From Fallopia convolvulus (lineage: Eukaryota > Streptophyta > Magnoliopsida > Caryophyllales > Polygonaceae), in NCBI GenBank assembly GCA_964016875.1, contig OZ024719.1, positions 69,139,224 through 69,203,223 on the forward strand: a stretch of DNA of 64,000 nt. The letters are read 5' to 3'. The notes beneath the pieces are model-generated. The model searched no databases and was not told the origin of the DNA. It saw nothing but the letters and a program-made list of their open reading frames with translations. Shown here piece by piece: positions 34,508 to 45,467 of the stretch. The translations under genes and the position numbers were made by a program. Position 1 is the stretch's first letter; each line of letters begins with the position of its first letter.

Positions 34508-35398
34508 GTGGCGACCATATGGTTGCTAATTAGCAACCATATGGACGCTAATTAGCGACCATATGGACACTAATTAGCGACCATATGGACACTACTATGT
34601 AATTAGCGACCATATGGTCGCCACATTCAGTATATAAGAACACATATTTTAACATAACCAATTGTTATATGTTATATGTGCTAAAATTCTGTAACACAAT
34701 CTCTTAAATTATACAAACGAAAACTTTCTAACGACAATATTTGTCTATAACAATATAATGACGGAAGGAAATATTAGGAATAAAATTTAAATACATACCT
34801 TTAGTGAGGTTGTCAGTAAAAATTGACGGAATTTCTTCCTAGAATCAATTCAGAGTTGTGGTTGATTGTTTCTTTATTTTGTGAATATTTTGGAAGAGAT
34901 TTATGTATGTATGAGGTTGTGTTGAAGAGGAATGAGAGTGAAGTTTTTACAGCCTAGGTATATATACTGAAATGGCGGCAATTTTACCAATTACTGTTTT
35001 CAAGTGGTCGCAAAAAATCCGGGATATTACCCGCCAAAATTGATGTCGCGCGCCAAAACATCTAATTCATGTCAGCGACCATGTGGTCGCTAGACTTATG
35101 GAGACCATATGGTCTCTGAACGTAGCGACCATATGGTTGCGGATATGTTTTCTGAATTTAGCGACCATATGGTCGCTACATGCTGGCGGGAAATTTTTCC
35201 GCGCACTTATTGCGACTATAAAGGCCCAGCAACCACATGGACGCCCTATGTAGCGACCACGTGGTCGCTAATTTGGTTTTTTTTTCCCCGTTTTGACGTC
35301 CAGATTAGAGACCATTGACGTCTATATGGTCGCTAATTAGTGACCATATTTTGTGATCACTAAAATATGGTTGCTAAAATCTGCAGAATGGTGTAGTG
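34508..35398. repeat. CACTA subterminal array of CCATATGG palindromes
   Basis: About a dozen copies of a palindrome with consensus TAGCGACCATATGGTCGCTA occur in two clusters, 34508-34625 and 35070-35390. Variants such as GAGACCATATGGTCTC keep their own symmetry through paired changes. In En/Spm elements subterminal repeats bind the TNPA-type protein; the same role is inferred here. Confidence 0.8.
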
Positions 35399-36000
35399 GT
35401 ATATCAATGAACAAAAAAGGTTATATCCATGAACAAATAGGGTATATCAATGAACAAATAATGGTATATCAATGAACAAAAAAGAGTATTTTTTTATTAG
35501 GAAAGGAACTAGAGAGATCACTAACAAACTAGTGACCGCCCTAGGGCATCCTGACGGATGAGGGTACAGAAACCCAAGTCATCTGCAAGTGGAATGGAAG
35601 ATACACGTCGGAAGGAGCCAGCGATGAAGTCAGCTACAGTATTGCACTCACGGTATACATGAGTAATACTCCAATCCTGGAATTGAGCCAACAAACAGTG
35701 GATGTCCGCACGCAACACTTCAATCTCCCACGGGCAGCACTGGTCGCCGAGCACAGCCTTGACTAGCTGCAAGTTATCGCCTTCAATCTGGATCCGGGAA
35801 ATGCCATGATGAATGGCCTCGAGCAGTCCCTACAAAAAAGAGTATATCAATGAACTAATAATGGTATATACTAATGAAAAAATAATAGTATATTAATGAA
35901 CAAACAAGGTTATATTAATGAACAAATAGTAGTATATCAATGAACAAATATTGGTATATTGAAACTAATTATATGTACATCAAAAACTAGATAATATTAT
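35399..36000 (+). repeat. Degenerate tandem array of GGTATATCAATGAACAAA
   Basis: About nine to ten imperfect units of 19-23 bp flank and are interrupted by a LINE fragment (35490-35831). Units vary by A-run length and small changes. The array begins immediately at the right end of the CACTA element. Confidence 0.7.
35490..35831 (-). mobile_element. L1-type LINE 3' fragment (RNase H end) with target duplication
   Basis: The minus strand carries an 83-codon open frame (35772-35521) with an RNase H-like end: EVLRADIHCLLAQFQDWSIT, YRECNTVADFIA, then LIRQDALGRSL, the typical C-terminus of plant L1 ORF2. A poly-T at 35490 is the minus-strand A-tail. The target duplication ACAAAAAAGAGTAT is at 35476-35489 and 35832-35845. 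It is a 5'-truncated copy. Confidence 0.85.
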
Positions 36001-36054
36001 ATTCATACACATAAATAAGGTTAAAAAATAAAAATAAAAATAAACAAAGTTCGA

Positions 36055-36290
36055 AATCGATGAACAATGTTATCAAAAACTCGACGCACAATTAGTTAGT
36101 ATTGATGAACAATTGGTCAATATTGATAAACAAATAGCTAGTTTTGATGAACAAATTAAGCGTCTCATAAAAACATATTTTTTGAAAAATACCGGAATAA
36201 TATTGGAAAAATTCGTCTGTGCCGTATTTTATTGAAAATAAGCGAATAATACCGGAAAAATTTGCATGTGCCGTATTTTATTTTTTTAAT
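36055..36290 (+). repeat. Short direct repeats with ATTGATGAACAA words
   Basis: Four related units around ATTGATGAACAA(T/A)T lie at about 36056-36160, then two copies of a unit with ATACCGGAA..GTGCCGTATTTTATT at about 36190-36230 and 36250-36285. The first part is open for about 45 codons with a heptad-like Leu/Ile pattern (SIDEQLVNIDKQIASFDEQI) but has no ATG. It is probably a repeat by-product. Confidence 0.5.
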
Positions 36291-36344
36291 GAATGTTTAA
36301 TCATGGACGTTGATTTTTTGGAAGGCATTAATTAAGTAATGTAC

Positions 36345-36511
36345 AATAATTTATATGGTAAAAGTAAAAAAGTGTTAAATGCATTAATGCAATGCTCCAA
36401 AATGAAGAATCTGTTGGAGTTGGGTTGATTTTTTTTTGGATAATTTGGTATTTGGTTCTCCATTTTAGAGAAAGTGATAGAGAATCTATTGGACTTGCTC
36501 TCATTGTGTTT
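36345..36511. mobile_element. 3' fragment of the GAGCAAGCCCAACA-family MITE
   Basis: AATCTGTTGGAGTTGGGTTG through TCTATTGGACTTGCTC matches the last 140 bp of the element at 36848-37610. The left part is missing. Confidence 0.6.
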
Positions 36512-36847
36512 GGGTTTATCTTATGAAAAACAAATGTGAGGTTTCTACTATTATTCCTAAACTATGACTTGCTTTCGTAGTAACAATAGGACCAAATTTA
36601 CATGCTTATGACCCTATTTTTTCTCTAAGGGTATTCAATTTGAAACTTCTTGTGTTGGGACTCTATAACAAAATGGTCGGATTGAGTGTAAGCCTCGACA
36701 TATTGTAAATGTTGTGCGGACTCATTGCTTTCAGGCTAATCTACCTCTTAATTTTTGTGGTGAATGAATTATTACTGCAACCTATCTAATAAATTGAACT
36801 CCAACTCCAATTCTTCACAATAAAACGCTCAATGAAATTCTACATAA

Positions 36848-37610
36848 GAGCAAGCCCAACAGCTTCCCCAAATTCTTGGGGATTGGGCTTTTGGGGATTT
36901 TGGACCAAAAAATTGCCCCAACAGATGCTCCATTTCATTCTCTATATTGGAGTAATTCTCCAAAATGAGGTGAGCTTTCCCTAAATTTGGGGTGATCCCC
37001 AAATCTCCAAATCAATATATTTTCCTTTTCTTTTTTCTTTTATTTACTAATTTAATGGATAAAAAATAAAAAAGAGCCATCCAAAAAGTGAGATTATTAA
37101 ACTAAGATTCTAGAATATTTTTATTCCTTATAAGTCAAATAACAAATAACAAATATTTTTATTCCTTAAAATTCTAGAATATTTCCTTATTAATCAAATA
37201 ACAAATAATTTATGATTTATTAAATTTAAATTCTAGAATATTTTTATTCCTTATAAGTCAAATAAAAAATAATTTTTTATTTATTAGGTTAAGATTCTAG
37301 AATATTTTTATTTCAAATAACAAATAAATTATCATTTATTAAATTAAGATTTTAAAATATTTTTATTTCCCTAAAAGTCGAATAACATATATTTATCATT
37401 TATTAGTTTAAGATTCTATAATATTTTATTTTCTTATGTAAGATAATATATAATTAGTTATTATAATTTATATGGTAAAAAATGAAAGTATTAAATGCAG
37501 TGTTCTCCAAAATAGAGAATCTGTTGGAGTTGGGCTGAATTTTTTTTGGAGAATATGGCAGTTGGTTCTCCATTTTGGAGAAAATTATGGAGAAGCTGTT
37601 GGGCTTGCTC
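36848..37610. mobile_element. Harbinger-like MITE with TAA duplication
   Basis: The ends GAGCAAGCCCAACAGCTTCC and, inverted, GAGCAAGCCCAACAGCTTCT form the terminal repeat, flanked by TAA at 36845-36847 and 37611-37613. A 3-bp TWA duplication points to the PIF/Harbinger group. No transposase. Confidence 0.75.
37090..37440. repeat. Minisatellite inside the MITE
   Basis: Five to six imperfect units of about 55-70 bp, each with TAAGATTCTAGAATATTTTT and usually a CAAATAACAAATAA word. Confidence 0.65.
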
Positions 37611-37760
37611 TAACTTGCCTTCTTTTATGTCACAACTACGCACTTTTGGGTGTTTATGCTGCCCAAATGTCAAAAATATCGGAACAAATTTGCACCTCGG
37701 GGGCATTAGTATGTCTTTATGGGATATCTTATGGGTCAAAAAGGTTGACGGATTAATAAA

Positions 37761-38400
37761 TTAACATTAAAAAATTATTTTAAAAAGTTATATTATCCTT
37801 GTTAAAAATCCTATTGTAATTATCTTTAAGTTATAGTATTATATTTTTTATTACTCTCTCTATGTTATCTTCTATACTAATTTATATATTAATACTTCTT
37901 CAAATTTAAAAATATTATTATATTTATTACGAAGTAAAAGATAAAAATTCTAATACATAACTTTAATAAAAAAAATATAAAAATTAATTAGTTTATGCAT
38001 ATTAATATCTTAAGAAAAAATAAAAAATTATTTCAAAAAATTCAATTGAAGTGAAATTAGCATTTTAATAATTTTAATCTAAATCTAGGGTAAAATCTAA
38101 AAAGATAATAAAAATAACTTTGAAATATATTCAATTAAAATATAGGACACAACCCTAATATTTTTTTGAAATTATATAATTTTATTACAATATTATATAT
38201 GTATTTTAAATTTTATATTAATTTTATAATATTGTATAATTTTTAGTAAAATTTTATCAAGAGTATCATGGAAATTCAACTGCTTTCAACAATAATTTTA
38301 GTATGATACAAAGGCATACAATTTCTCTAACTAATTAATTAATTAAGGCAACAAATTAAAGATATAATCTTTTATTTTATATTTTGCTCGAAAGATATAT
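37761..38400. other. AT-rich spacer leading to the RING promoter
   Basis: No coding signal. The family promoter block begins at about 38291 (TTAGTATGATACAAAGGCAT). Confidence 0.45.
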
Positions 38401-38405
38401 GCTTT

Positions 38406-38411
38406 TATAAA
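38406..38411 (+). promoter_or_regulatory. TATA box of the intact RING gene
   Basis: TATAAA about 75 bp before the ATG at 38485, within a block conserved among the paralogues. Confidence 0.55.
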
Positions 38412-38484
38412 TTGATCTAGTACCGAACTCCTTGTCTTTCTCTCCATAAACCTAATTTTCAATCCCCATCAAACCACGCTCGCA

Positions 38485-39162
38485 ATGCCCACCAACGATC
38501 ACGGATGGACATACAACTTTTACTCCACCCACGCCTTCGACTACACCGTCAATCAAAGAGCCGAGTTGTGCGAGACACCGCAACAGTGCACGGTGGTGTC
38601 CGCTACCGTAGACGATGAACTCGTCTTCAAAGTCCCCTGCTTTTTCTGCTACCATTTGCACAGTAACAACAATATTGACACGTATCTCTCCGACTACGAG
38701 CAAAAGTTCGCCGTCACGCTTTCCTCCCACTTCGCCCACATCCCGCGTTGCTGCGCTAACGTGATCGCGGGAACCTTCAAATCAATCCTCGAAGCCAGCG
38801 TCGACAGGCGCTGCCCTGGCGCTGTTGGTGCCACCACCTTCCATAGAGTTGAGATCGAGATTGTTGGGGAGTCGTTTGATCAGGAGGCTGCGGGGCCTAA
38901 GATGAAGCCCGCATACGCTGACGTGGTGAGGGAGTTGCTAAGGTTAAAGGACATACGTGTAGACGAGGAGGGCGATCAGTACGAGAATGGGTGGTCTGCG
39001 TCGGATTACCAATGCATGATTTGCTTGGATGAGATTTGGACGCGGAGTAGCTCCTTTACAATGGGGTGTTCTCACGTCTTTCACGAGGATTGCCTCCTTG
39101 AGTGGCTCGGTACTAGCCATGTTTGCCCGCTTTGCCGCTATAAGTTACCTACTAACGTTTGA
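38485..39162 (+). CDS. RING-H2 finger protein, probable E3 ubiquitin ligase (intact)
   Basis: Single-exon gene of 225 residues. The C-terminal 45 residues are a RING-H2 finger with spacing C-x2-C-x14-C-x-H-x2-H-x2-C-x10-C-x2-C (CMICLDE..CSHVFHEDC..HVCPLC). This fold binds two zincs and recruits a ubiquitin-loaded E2. The N-terminal 150 residues have no domain I recognise but are shared by all five copies here: YSTHAFDYTV, PCFFC, IDTYLSDYEQKFA, CCANVIAGTFKSILEAS and TFHRVEI. No signal peptide or membrane span, so it is likely soluble. The start is the first ATG of a frame conserved with the copy at 12590. The substrate is unknown. Confidence 0.9.
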   Translation: MPTNDHGWTYNFYSTHAFDYTVNQRAELCETPQQCTVVSATVDDELVFKVPCFFCYHLHSNNNIDTYLSDYEQKFAVTLSSHFAHIPRCCANVIAGTFKSILEASVDRRCPGAVGATTFHRVEIEIVGESFDQEAAGPKMKPAYADVVRELLRLKDIRVDEEGDQYENGWSASDYQCMICLDEIWTRSSSFTMGCSHVFHEDCLLEWLGTSHVCPLCRYKLPTNV

Positions 39163-40170
39163 TCCACCTTGGTCTAAATTATAAGAGCTAGATCGTGTAA
39201 TTGTTAACTGACCTTAGTGGTATATATACATGGTTCACATGGAAGGCTTGATTTTATTACGAGGTTATTTTTTCCCCATGATTTCATTACTGTTGATGTA
39301 CGATTTGAATTAGGCTCTCATATATTATAATGACTAAAACCTATTAGCATTATAGGACGTCTTGTCTATGAATAATTAACATGATGATGATGTTAGATAT
39401 GAAAGTATAATCCTTTGAATCAATAGGGAGATATATAGGGTTGGTGATAAAATTATTCGATTAATCCTCACACTTCCTACCATTTTGATTTACATTCACC
39501 CCATATTGTAATTCTTGTTGGGATTAACTTGTCACATTATATATAGAGCGATCTAGGACATAGGTTAAGAACCTTAGAATTTTATTATTTAAAATTATTT
39601 TAATTATTTTTTTAGGGTTTATTAAAATTTTTTAGGATTTTAATTTTTATAACTTGTAACTTATGTTCTTATGGCATAGGATAAAAAAAAAACCGTATAT
39701 AAAAAAGTGGATTTGAGAATTTGATGGACATACTCACCTAATTAATTGGTATGCTCGAAGGATTTTGAGACGAAAGGCCGGACGAACAAACATTTGTTGG
39801 GCCAAGAATATGCTTTTTGGCCCAAATTTGAAAGACCCGCAGTTCTATTAATTATGTCAATATTTCATTTGCAGCTGCAATTTGTAGATTGAAAAAAGAG
39901 ATGAAGTACTGTATCACACAATAACTTTGTACTTTATCTTACATTCTTCTAATTAAAAAAACTAAATTTTTTAAAACAAAAAGAGATTGATGGGATAATA
40001 CAACAAGTTGTTTATTTCATGTAGCCCCCAACCTCAAAAAGCCCAAGTTTCTCAAATATCAACCAGGAACACAAGATCATACGAGTTGATGGCCTTCCAA
40101 GATTTGCAAAAGAGGTAGCCAACCCTTCCGAGCTCCTCTAATTTTACTGAATAATGAAATTTCATTACTC
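39163..40170. other. Spacer with an AT-rich repeat copy
   Basis: The 3' flank of the RING gene. At about 39555-39700 a segment bounded by GGACATAGGTTAAGAA and GGCATAGGATA resembles the AT-rich block at 55141-55285 and 57843-57985. No gene is seen. Confidence 0.45.
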
Positions 40171-40173
40171 AAT

Positions 40174-40374
40174 TCAAAAAGGCTTCTTGCCAGTTTTTTC
40201 CCATTCATCTTGTTGCAATTCTTTTTCTGTTGCAATTTTTTCCGGCGGCCTTCTACCCTTGCCGATGGCGTCGCCGGGCTTTACAACTGGAAATCTCTCG
40301 AAAAATTGACCCCATCTGCTGAGAAAGCTTTTGTTGGGACAACTTGAATCGATTCGTAAGGCCGAGGAGGCCAT
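40174..40374 (-). CDS. Small unrecognised basic protein, or gene fragment
   Basis: 66 codons with normal-looking composition: WGQFFERFPVVKPGDAIGKG, then RRPPEKIATEKELQQDEWEK and a short Lys-rich end. I do not recognise it. It lies just outside the left LTR of the copia element; its upstream side (minus sense) was separated from DNA now at 45463 onward by that insertion, so it may be the last exon of a disrupted gene. An overlapping minus frame (40463-40281) covers the same DNA and is not called. Confidence 0.4.
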   Translation of the reverse strand: MASSALRIDSSCPNKSFLSRWGQFFERFPVVKPGDAIGKGRRPPEKIATEKELQQDEWEKTGKKPF

Positions 40375-40584
40375 AGATCTTGCTGAGAAAGCATCTCGTT
40401 TTTGTCGGATTTTTGTTTTTTTAAAGACTTGTTTTTGAGAATTTCAAGCATGATCAATAACAACTATTTCGAGGGTGGTTCCACTGTTCCGATCCACCGA
40501 ACCCACTCTGGCTCCACCTTCTGTCGTCGATTCATCCACTCTGATCCCGTTTTGTGGCTGTACTTTGCCTTATCAGCCTTCTCA

Positions 40585-40915
40585 TGATGCAGTATAATCT
40601 TGGATTTAATTAATTATGTTATAAGCAGGGGTAATAGAAGTTACTTATTACTATATGTATTGCACGTGTGTGTAAAGACAGGTTCTTAACTGTCTCCTTA
40701 GTTAGTTTTCTTTTAAACTGACCTCCATAGCAGTTTGTTGACAGTTGTAGTTATGTTATATAAATAGTGTCGTGTACAGAACAGTGATTTGTACTCTCTG
40801 TTGCACAAAGAAAAAGTCAATACAAAGTAACGTGTTGGCAAAAGATCTCAACTGTCTTAAATCTTGATCGGTTTGTTTGTCTGATTTGTAAGAAAAACCA
40901 GTCTTTGATACTTCA
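40585..40915 (+). repeat. 5' LTR of the young copia element
   Basis: TGATGCAGTATAATC to TTTGATACTTCA, with canonical TG..CA ends. A TATATAAATAG word near 40755 is the probable promoter. Confidence 0.95.
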
Positions 40916-40943
40916 ATTGGTATCAGAGCATTCTTGAAGTAAG

Positions 40944-43900
40944 ATGTCGACTGGAGGCGGTTCCAACAACAGCACAAACAACAATAACAACAATGAAGAT
41001 CAAAACACAGAGAACAATTCGACTAACACTGGATTGTTGAATGACGGTTTGAGAAGCAATGGAGATAAGATTATGTCTTTCAATTATCCCATGTTGAGTA
41101 AGAGTAACTACACAGTATGGGCGATCAAAATGGAGGTTCTATTGACAGCACAAGGTCTGTGGGAGTCAATTGAGGGATCTCAAGCACTCGATCGAAGGAA
41201 GGACAAGTTTGCTCTGGCCGCCATCTATCAGGCTGTAAGTGAAGATGTCCTGTTGCAATTGGGGGCTAAAAAGTCTGCAAAAGAGGCGTGGGAGATCATC
41301 AAGACGATGAATGAAGGAGCAGACAGAATAAAACAAGTAAGAATACAGACTTTACTTAGAGAATTTGAAGGATTTAAGATGAAGGAAAGTGAGTCAATTG
41401 ATGATTTCACAAACAAATAGAATGCAAACGTTAGCAAATTAAGAAACCTTGGACATGTGATGGAAGAGGAATTTGTAGTCAAGAAGTTATTACGATCTAC
41501 TTCCTCAAAGTTCATCCAGATTGCCTCGACAATAGAAGAATTCTGTGATTTGAAAGTCAAGACAATGGAAGAGATCTTGGGATCCTTGAAAGCACACAAG
41601 GAAAGGCTATCTGAATTTGCAGAAAAAGGCGTTGATACTGCACTTCTGACCCGGGCAGAATGGAAGGCCAAGGAGAAGAAGAATTCCAAAGAAAAATTCT
41701 CTAAGAGTGGAAAGAATCAAACTCAGAGCAAAGGAAAAGGGAAGGCTCATGATGAGGGAGATTCAAAGTCTAAGAAGAAGTATGATAAGTCCAAGATTAA
41801 ATGCTTTGCATGTGGAACTATGGGGCATTTCAAATCCGAGTGTGATGCTAAGGATAAGGAAGAAAAGGTGAATATGTCCATGAACAAAGATGATGAAGAA
41901 CCTACGTTGCTGATGATCAGACATGAAGAAGTTGCATATAAAAGTCTGTTGGCGCCAGAAATTTCTCAAGAAAAAAATTCATCAGGTTTTACCAAATGGT
42001 ACTTGGACTCGGGTGCTAGCAACCATATGACAGGAGATTTGAATATGTTCACTTCAATTGACAAAAGCTTTGAAGGGAAAATCAAGTTTGGAGACAGCTC
42101 GTCTGTAAACATTGCTGGCAAAGGTACTGTGCTATTTTCTGGTGTAAATAATGAACATGTTCCTTTGACAGATGTTTATTATATACCGAAATTGCATGCA
42201 AATATCATTAGCATAGGCCAATTAGACAAGAATGGCAGTAGGTCTGTGATAGAACATGGAAAGATGAGCATCTACTCTAAAGAAGGACGTTTAATAGCAA
42301 GAGTTAAGAGGCAAGAGAACAAACTGTATGTTCTGTATTTGAAAATAACCAAGCAAGAGTGTCTTCTAACAAAGTTAAGCAACTCAAACTGGTTGTGGCA
42401 TGCCCGTTATGGTCACTTGAATTTCAATGCATTGACAAAACTTGCTAAGAAGGGAATGGTAAGAGGTTTACCAAATATTAATCAAGTGAATCAGCTTTGT
42501 GATGGGTGCCTTGTGGGGAAGCAACACAGAACATCGTTCCCACACGCATCATCCTACAGAAGTCAGAAACCTTTGGAGCTAATTCATGCTGATCTCTGTG
42601 GACCGATCTCGCCCTCAACAATTGGAGGTAACAAGTATTTCTTACTGTTGGTAGATGATTTTTCAAGGTTTATGTGGATCAAGCTTCTGAAATCTAAGGA
42701 TGAAGCCTTAGATAGCTTTATAAAATTTAAAGTTAGTATTGAGCTTGAAAAGGATTTGAAAATCAAGGTGTTAAGGACCGACAGAGGAGGAGAGTTTACC
42801 TCGAATAAATTCAAAGAATATTGTGAGAAGGTAGGGATCAAAAGACACCTGACAGCTCCATACTCCCCTCAACAGAATGGGGTAGTAGAGAGGAGAAATC
42901 AGTCAGTAATTGAGACAACAAGAAGTATGCTTAAGAGCAAGAATGTACCTTCCACGTTTTGGGGAGAAGCTGTAAATACAGCTGTGTATGTGTTAAACAG
43001 ATCACCCTCGAGAAGCCTGGAAGATTCAACACCATATGAGATGTGGTATGCAAGGAAACCAGTAGTGAGCCATCTGAGAATATTTGGGAGTGTGGCCTAT
43101 GTAAAAAATGTCACACCACATCTTCCAAAGCTTGAAGACAGAAGTTCAAAGATGATATTTCTAGGGTATGAAGAGGGATCGAAGGCGTATAAATTGTTTG
43201 ATCCAAGGAAGAACAGAATCTCTGTGAGCAGAGACGTGAAAATCATGGAAGAAGAGAGTTGGGAATGGAGTGAAGAAACTGCAGTCAGTACACAAAGCGT
43301 ACCTTGTACCTTCAGTATCTCCATGCCAGATGCACAAGACTCTCAAGTAGAGATTTCACAACCGATTAATGTAGATGAATCAGTGACTCACGATACAAAT
43401 GGAAACCAGGTTGAAATTTCTAGCGATACTGATGTTCAGTCATCTCCACTGTCAAGCAACACTGATCACACAATTAATGATTTTTCAGATACGCCAGTCA
43501 GATACAAAAGTCTCCAAGAAATCTATGATGAAACGCAAGAGATAGAGGAGGAAGTTGGTTTGTGTTTCATGACTCAAGAAGAATCAAACAGTTTCTCTGA
43601 AGCCAGTGAAAGTAAGGAATGGAAGTTGGCTATGGATCAAGAAATTGATTCGATTGAAAGAAATAACACATGGAAATTGGTTGATCTCCCTAAGAACCAT
43701 AAGGCAATTGGTCTTAGATGGATTTTTAAGGTAAAAAAGGATCCTGATGGGAAGATCAACAAGTATAAGGCCCGACTCGTGGCCAAAGGGTATGTACAGC
43801 GTTTTGGTGTGGATTATGAGGAAGTTTTTGCACCAGTAGCCCGCCTGGAAACAATAAGGTTGTTGATAGCGTTTGCAGCTGCAAAGGGTTATGAGATTCA

Positions 43901-45107
43901 TCATATGGACGTCAAGACTGCGTTCTTGAATGGAGAATTGATGGAAGAAGTTTATGTTCAACAGCCTGAGGGATATCAAGTCAAGAATCATCCAAATAAG
44001 GTACTTCGACTTTTCAAAGCCTTGTATGGCCTGAAATAGGCCCCAAGAGCATGGAATTACAAGTTGCATAAATGTTTGAAAGGTATGAAGTTCAACAGGT
44101 GTGAGAATGAGCATGCCCTATACACAAGAACTCAGAATGATGAAGTTATGATTCTTGGTGTATATGTGGACGACTTGATTATCACAGGATCAAGTAAAGA
44201 TGTCATTGACTCTTTCAAGCAGGATATGAAAAAGATGTTTGATATGAGTGATCTTGGTCGCTTAAGTTATTACTTGGGACTCGAGGTGAAACAGGATGAA
44301 AGGGAAATATTCATCTGTCAAGAAGGGCTGGCAAAGAAAATAGCTGATAAGCTCGGTCTGTCGACATGTAATCCCAGCCTCATACCAATGGAGCCCAGGA
44401 TAAAATTGAGCAAGTATGATACCGAAGAAGATCTTGTTGATGAAACAGTTTACAGGAGTCTGATTGGGAGCCTTAGGTATCTCTTAAATTCCAGACCCGA
44501 TTTATGTTTCAGCGTGGGAGTCCTCAGCAGATTCATGGAAAGGCCGAAGGTGTCACATATGGAGGCTCTCAAGAAAGTGGTCAGATATGTGAAGGGCACG
44601 ACAAAACAAGGTTGTGTGTATAAGAAAAATCCTGCATATAATTCACTGATTGGTTTCACTGACAGTGATTTGGCAGGAGAGTTAGATGACCGAAAGAGCA
44701 CCAGTGGGGTCATATTTTTCCTTGGTAAGAACCCTATTACATGGACTTCGAGGAAGCAGAAGACGGTTGCTTTATCATCTTGTGAGGCTGAGTACACAAC
44801 TGCAACATCAGGGGCTTGTCAGGCTATTTGGTTGCAAAACGTGCTTGAAATCTTAGGAGGAAGAAAGTGCCCTCTGCCCATTATGTATGTGGACAATAAA
44901 TCGGCCATAGCGCTTGCTAAGAACCCTGTATTCCATGACAGGAGCAAGCACATCGACACCAGGATGCATTTCATAAGGAGCTGCGTTGAAAAGAACTTGA
45001 TGAAGTTGGAGTATGTCAGGACCAACGACCAACTGGCTGACTTGATGACCAAGCCATTAGCAAGACAGAGGTTTGGAGATTTAAAAGTCAGAGTTGGAAT
45101 GAAGTAA
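40944..45107 (+). pseudogene. Copia gag-pol polyprotein interrupted by two stop codons
   Basis: Gag starts at ATG 40944 with an Asn-rich leader. A TAG at 41418 breaks the gag region. The frame then continues open: CCHC knuckle CFACGTMGHFKSEC (about 41804), protease WYLDSGASNHMTG (about 41998), integrase HHCC (WHARYGHLN..CDGCLVGKQ, about 42395-42530), integrase core (HADLCGP, VDDFSR, RTDRGGEF, SPQQNGVVERRNQ; 42585-42900), and RT from about 43600. A TAG at 44037 falls in LYGLK-APR, where Gln is normal, so CAG became TAG. RT resumes with YVDDLIITGSS (about 44164) and RNase H follows (DSDLAGELDDRKSTSG, YVDNKSAIALAKN) to the stop at 45105. Otherwise the frame is continuous. Confidence 0.95.
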
Positions 45108-45131
45108 TCAATCCAAGATTAAGGGGGTGTA

Positions 45132-45462
45132 TGATGCAGTATAATCTTGGATTTAATTAATTATGTTATAAGCAGGGGTAATAGAAGTTACTTATTACTA
45201 TATGTATTGCACGTGTGTGTAAAGACAGGTTCTTAACTGTCTCCTTAGTTAGTTTTCTTTTAAACTGACCTCCATAGCAGTTTGTTGACAGTTGTAGTTA
45301 TGTTATATAAATAGTGTCGTGTACAGAACAGTGATTTGTACTCTCTGTTGCACAAAGAAAAAGTCAATACAAAGTAACGTGTTGGCAAAAGATCTCAACT
45401 GTCTTGAATCTTGATCGGTTTGTTTGTCTGATTTGTAAGAAAAACCAGTCTTTGATACTTCA
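45132..45462 (+). repeat. 3' LTR of the young copia element
   Basis: 331 bp, one difference from the 5' LTR. Confidence 0.95.
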
Positions 45463-45467
45463 TCTCA

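Larger units (their letters stand above)
30150..35398 (-). mobile_element. Decayed CACTA (En/Spm) DNA transposon
   Basis: Contains, on the minus strand, a transposase-associated domain, a TNP2-type transposase and a DUF4218-like region, with a subterminal palindrome array at the right. The right end reads CACTACACCATTCTGC on the minus strand (35398 inward), a good CACTA terminus, followed outside by GTA. The left end is not found; the start given is the last recognisable coding. A Mutator-like element (31856-33199) sits in an intron. Confidence 0.75.
36629..37760 (+). pseudogene. Old copia integrase fragment, split by a MITE
   Basis: Before the MITE (36629-36845) the frame resembles copia integrase: FETSCVGT, QNGRIECKPRHIVNVVRTHC, ATYLIN, with stops at QQ- and R-type codons. 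After it (37611-37760) the same reading continues as SQLRTFGCLC and then a worn match to the segment that normally contains GYP. Removing the 763-bp MITE and one TAA copy rejoins the two sides in frame. The flanking pol parts are absent. Confidence 0.75.
40585..45462 (+). mobile_element. Ty1/copia LTR retrotransposon, nearly intact and very young
   Basis: 331-bp LTRs differ at a single position (A/G in the word CTT(A/G)AATCTTGATCGG). The target duplication TCTCA is at 40580-40584 and 45463-45467. The primer-binding site TGGTATCAGAGC starts at 40918, two bases after the LTR. The polypurine run AAGGGGGTGTA precedes the 3' LTR. It belongs to a different copia family from the one at 17819. Confidence 0.96.

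Noticed and set aside
34508..35390. CRISPR-like repeat array
   Set aside because: Palindromic repeats have irregular spacing and lie in a eukaryotic CACTA end; no cas genes and wrong genome type.
36055..36190. Coiled-coil micro-ORF (SIDEQLVNIDKQIASFDEQI)
   Set aside because: No start codon and made by repetition of a TGATGAACAA word; better explained as a DNA repeat.
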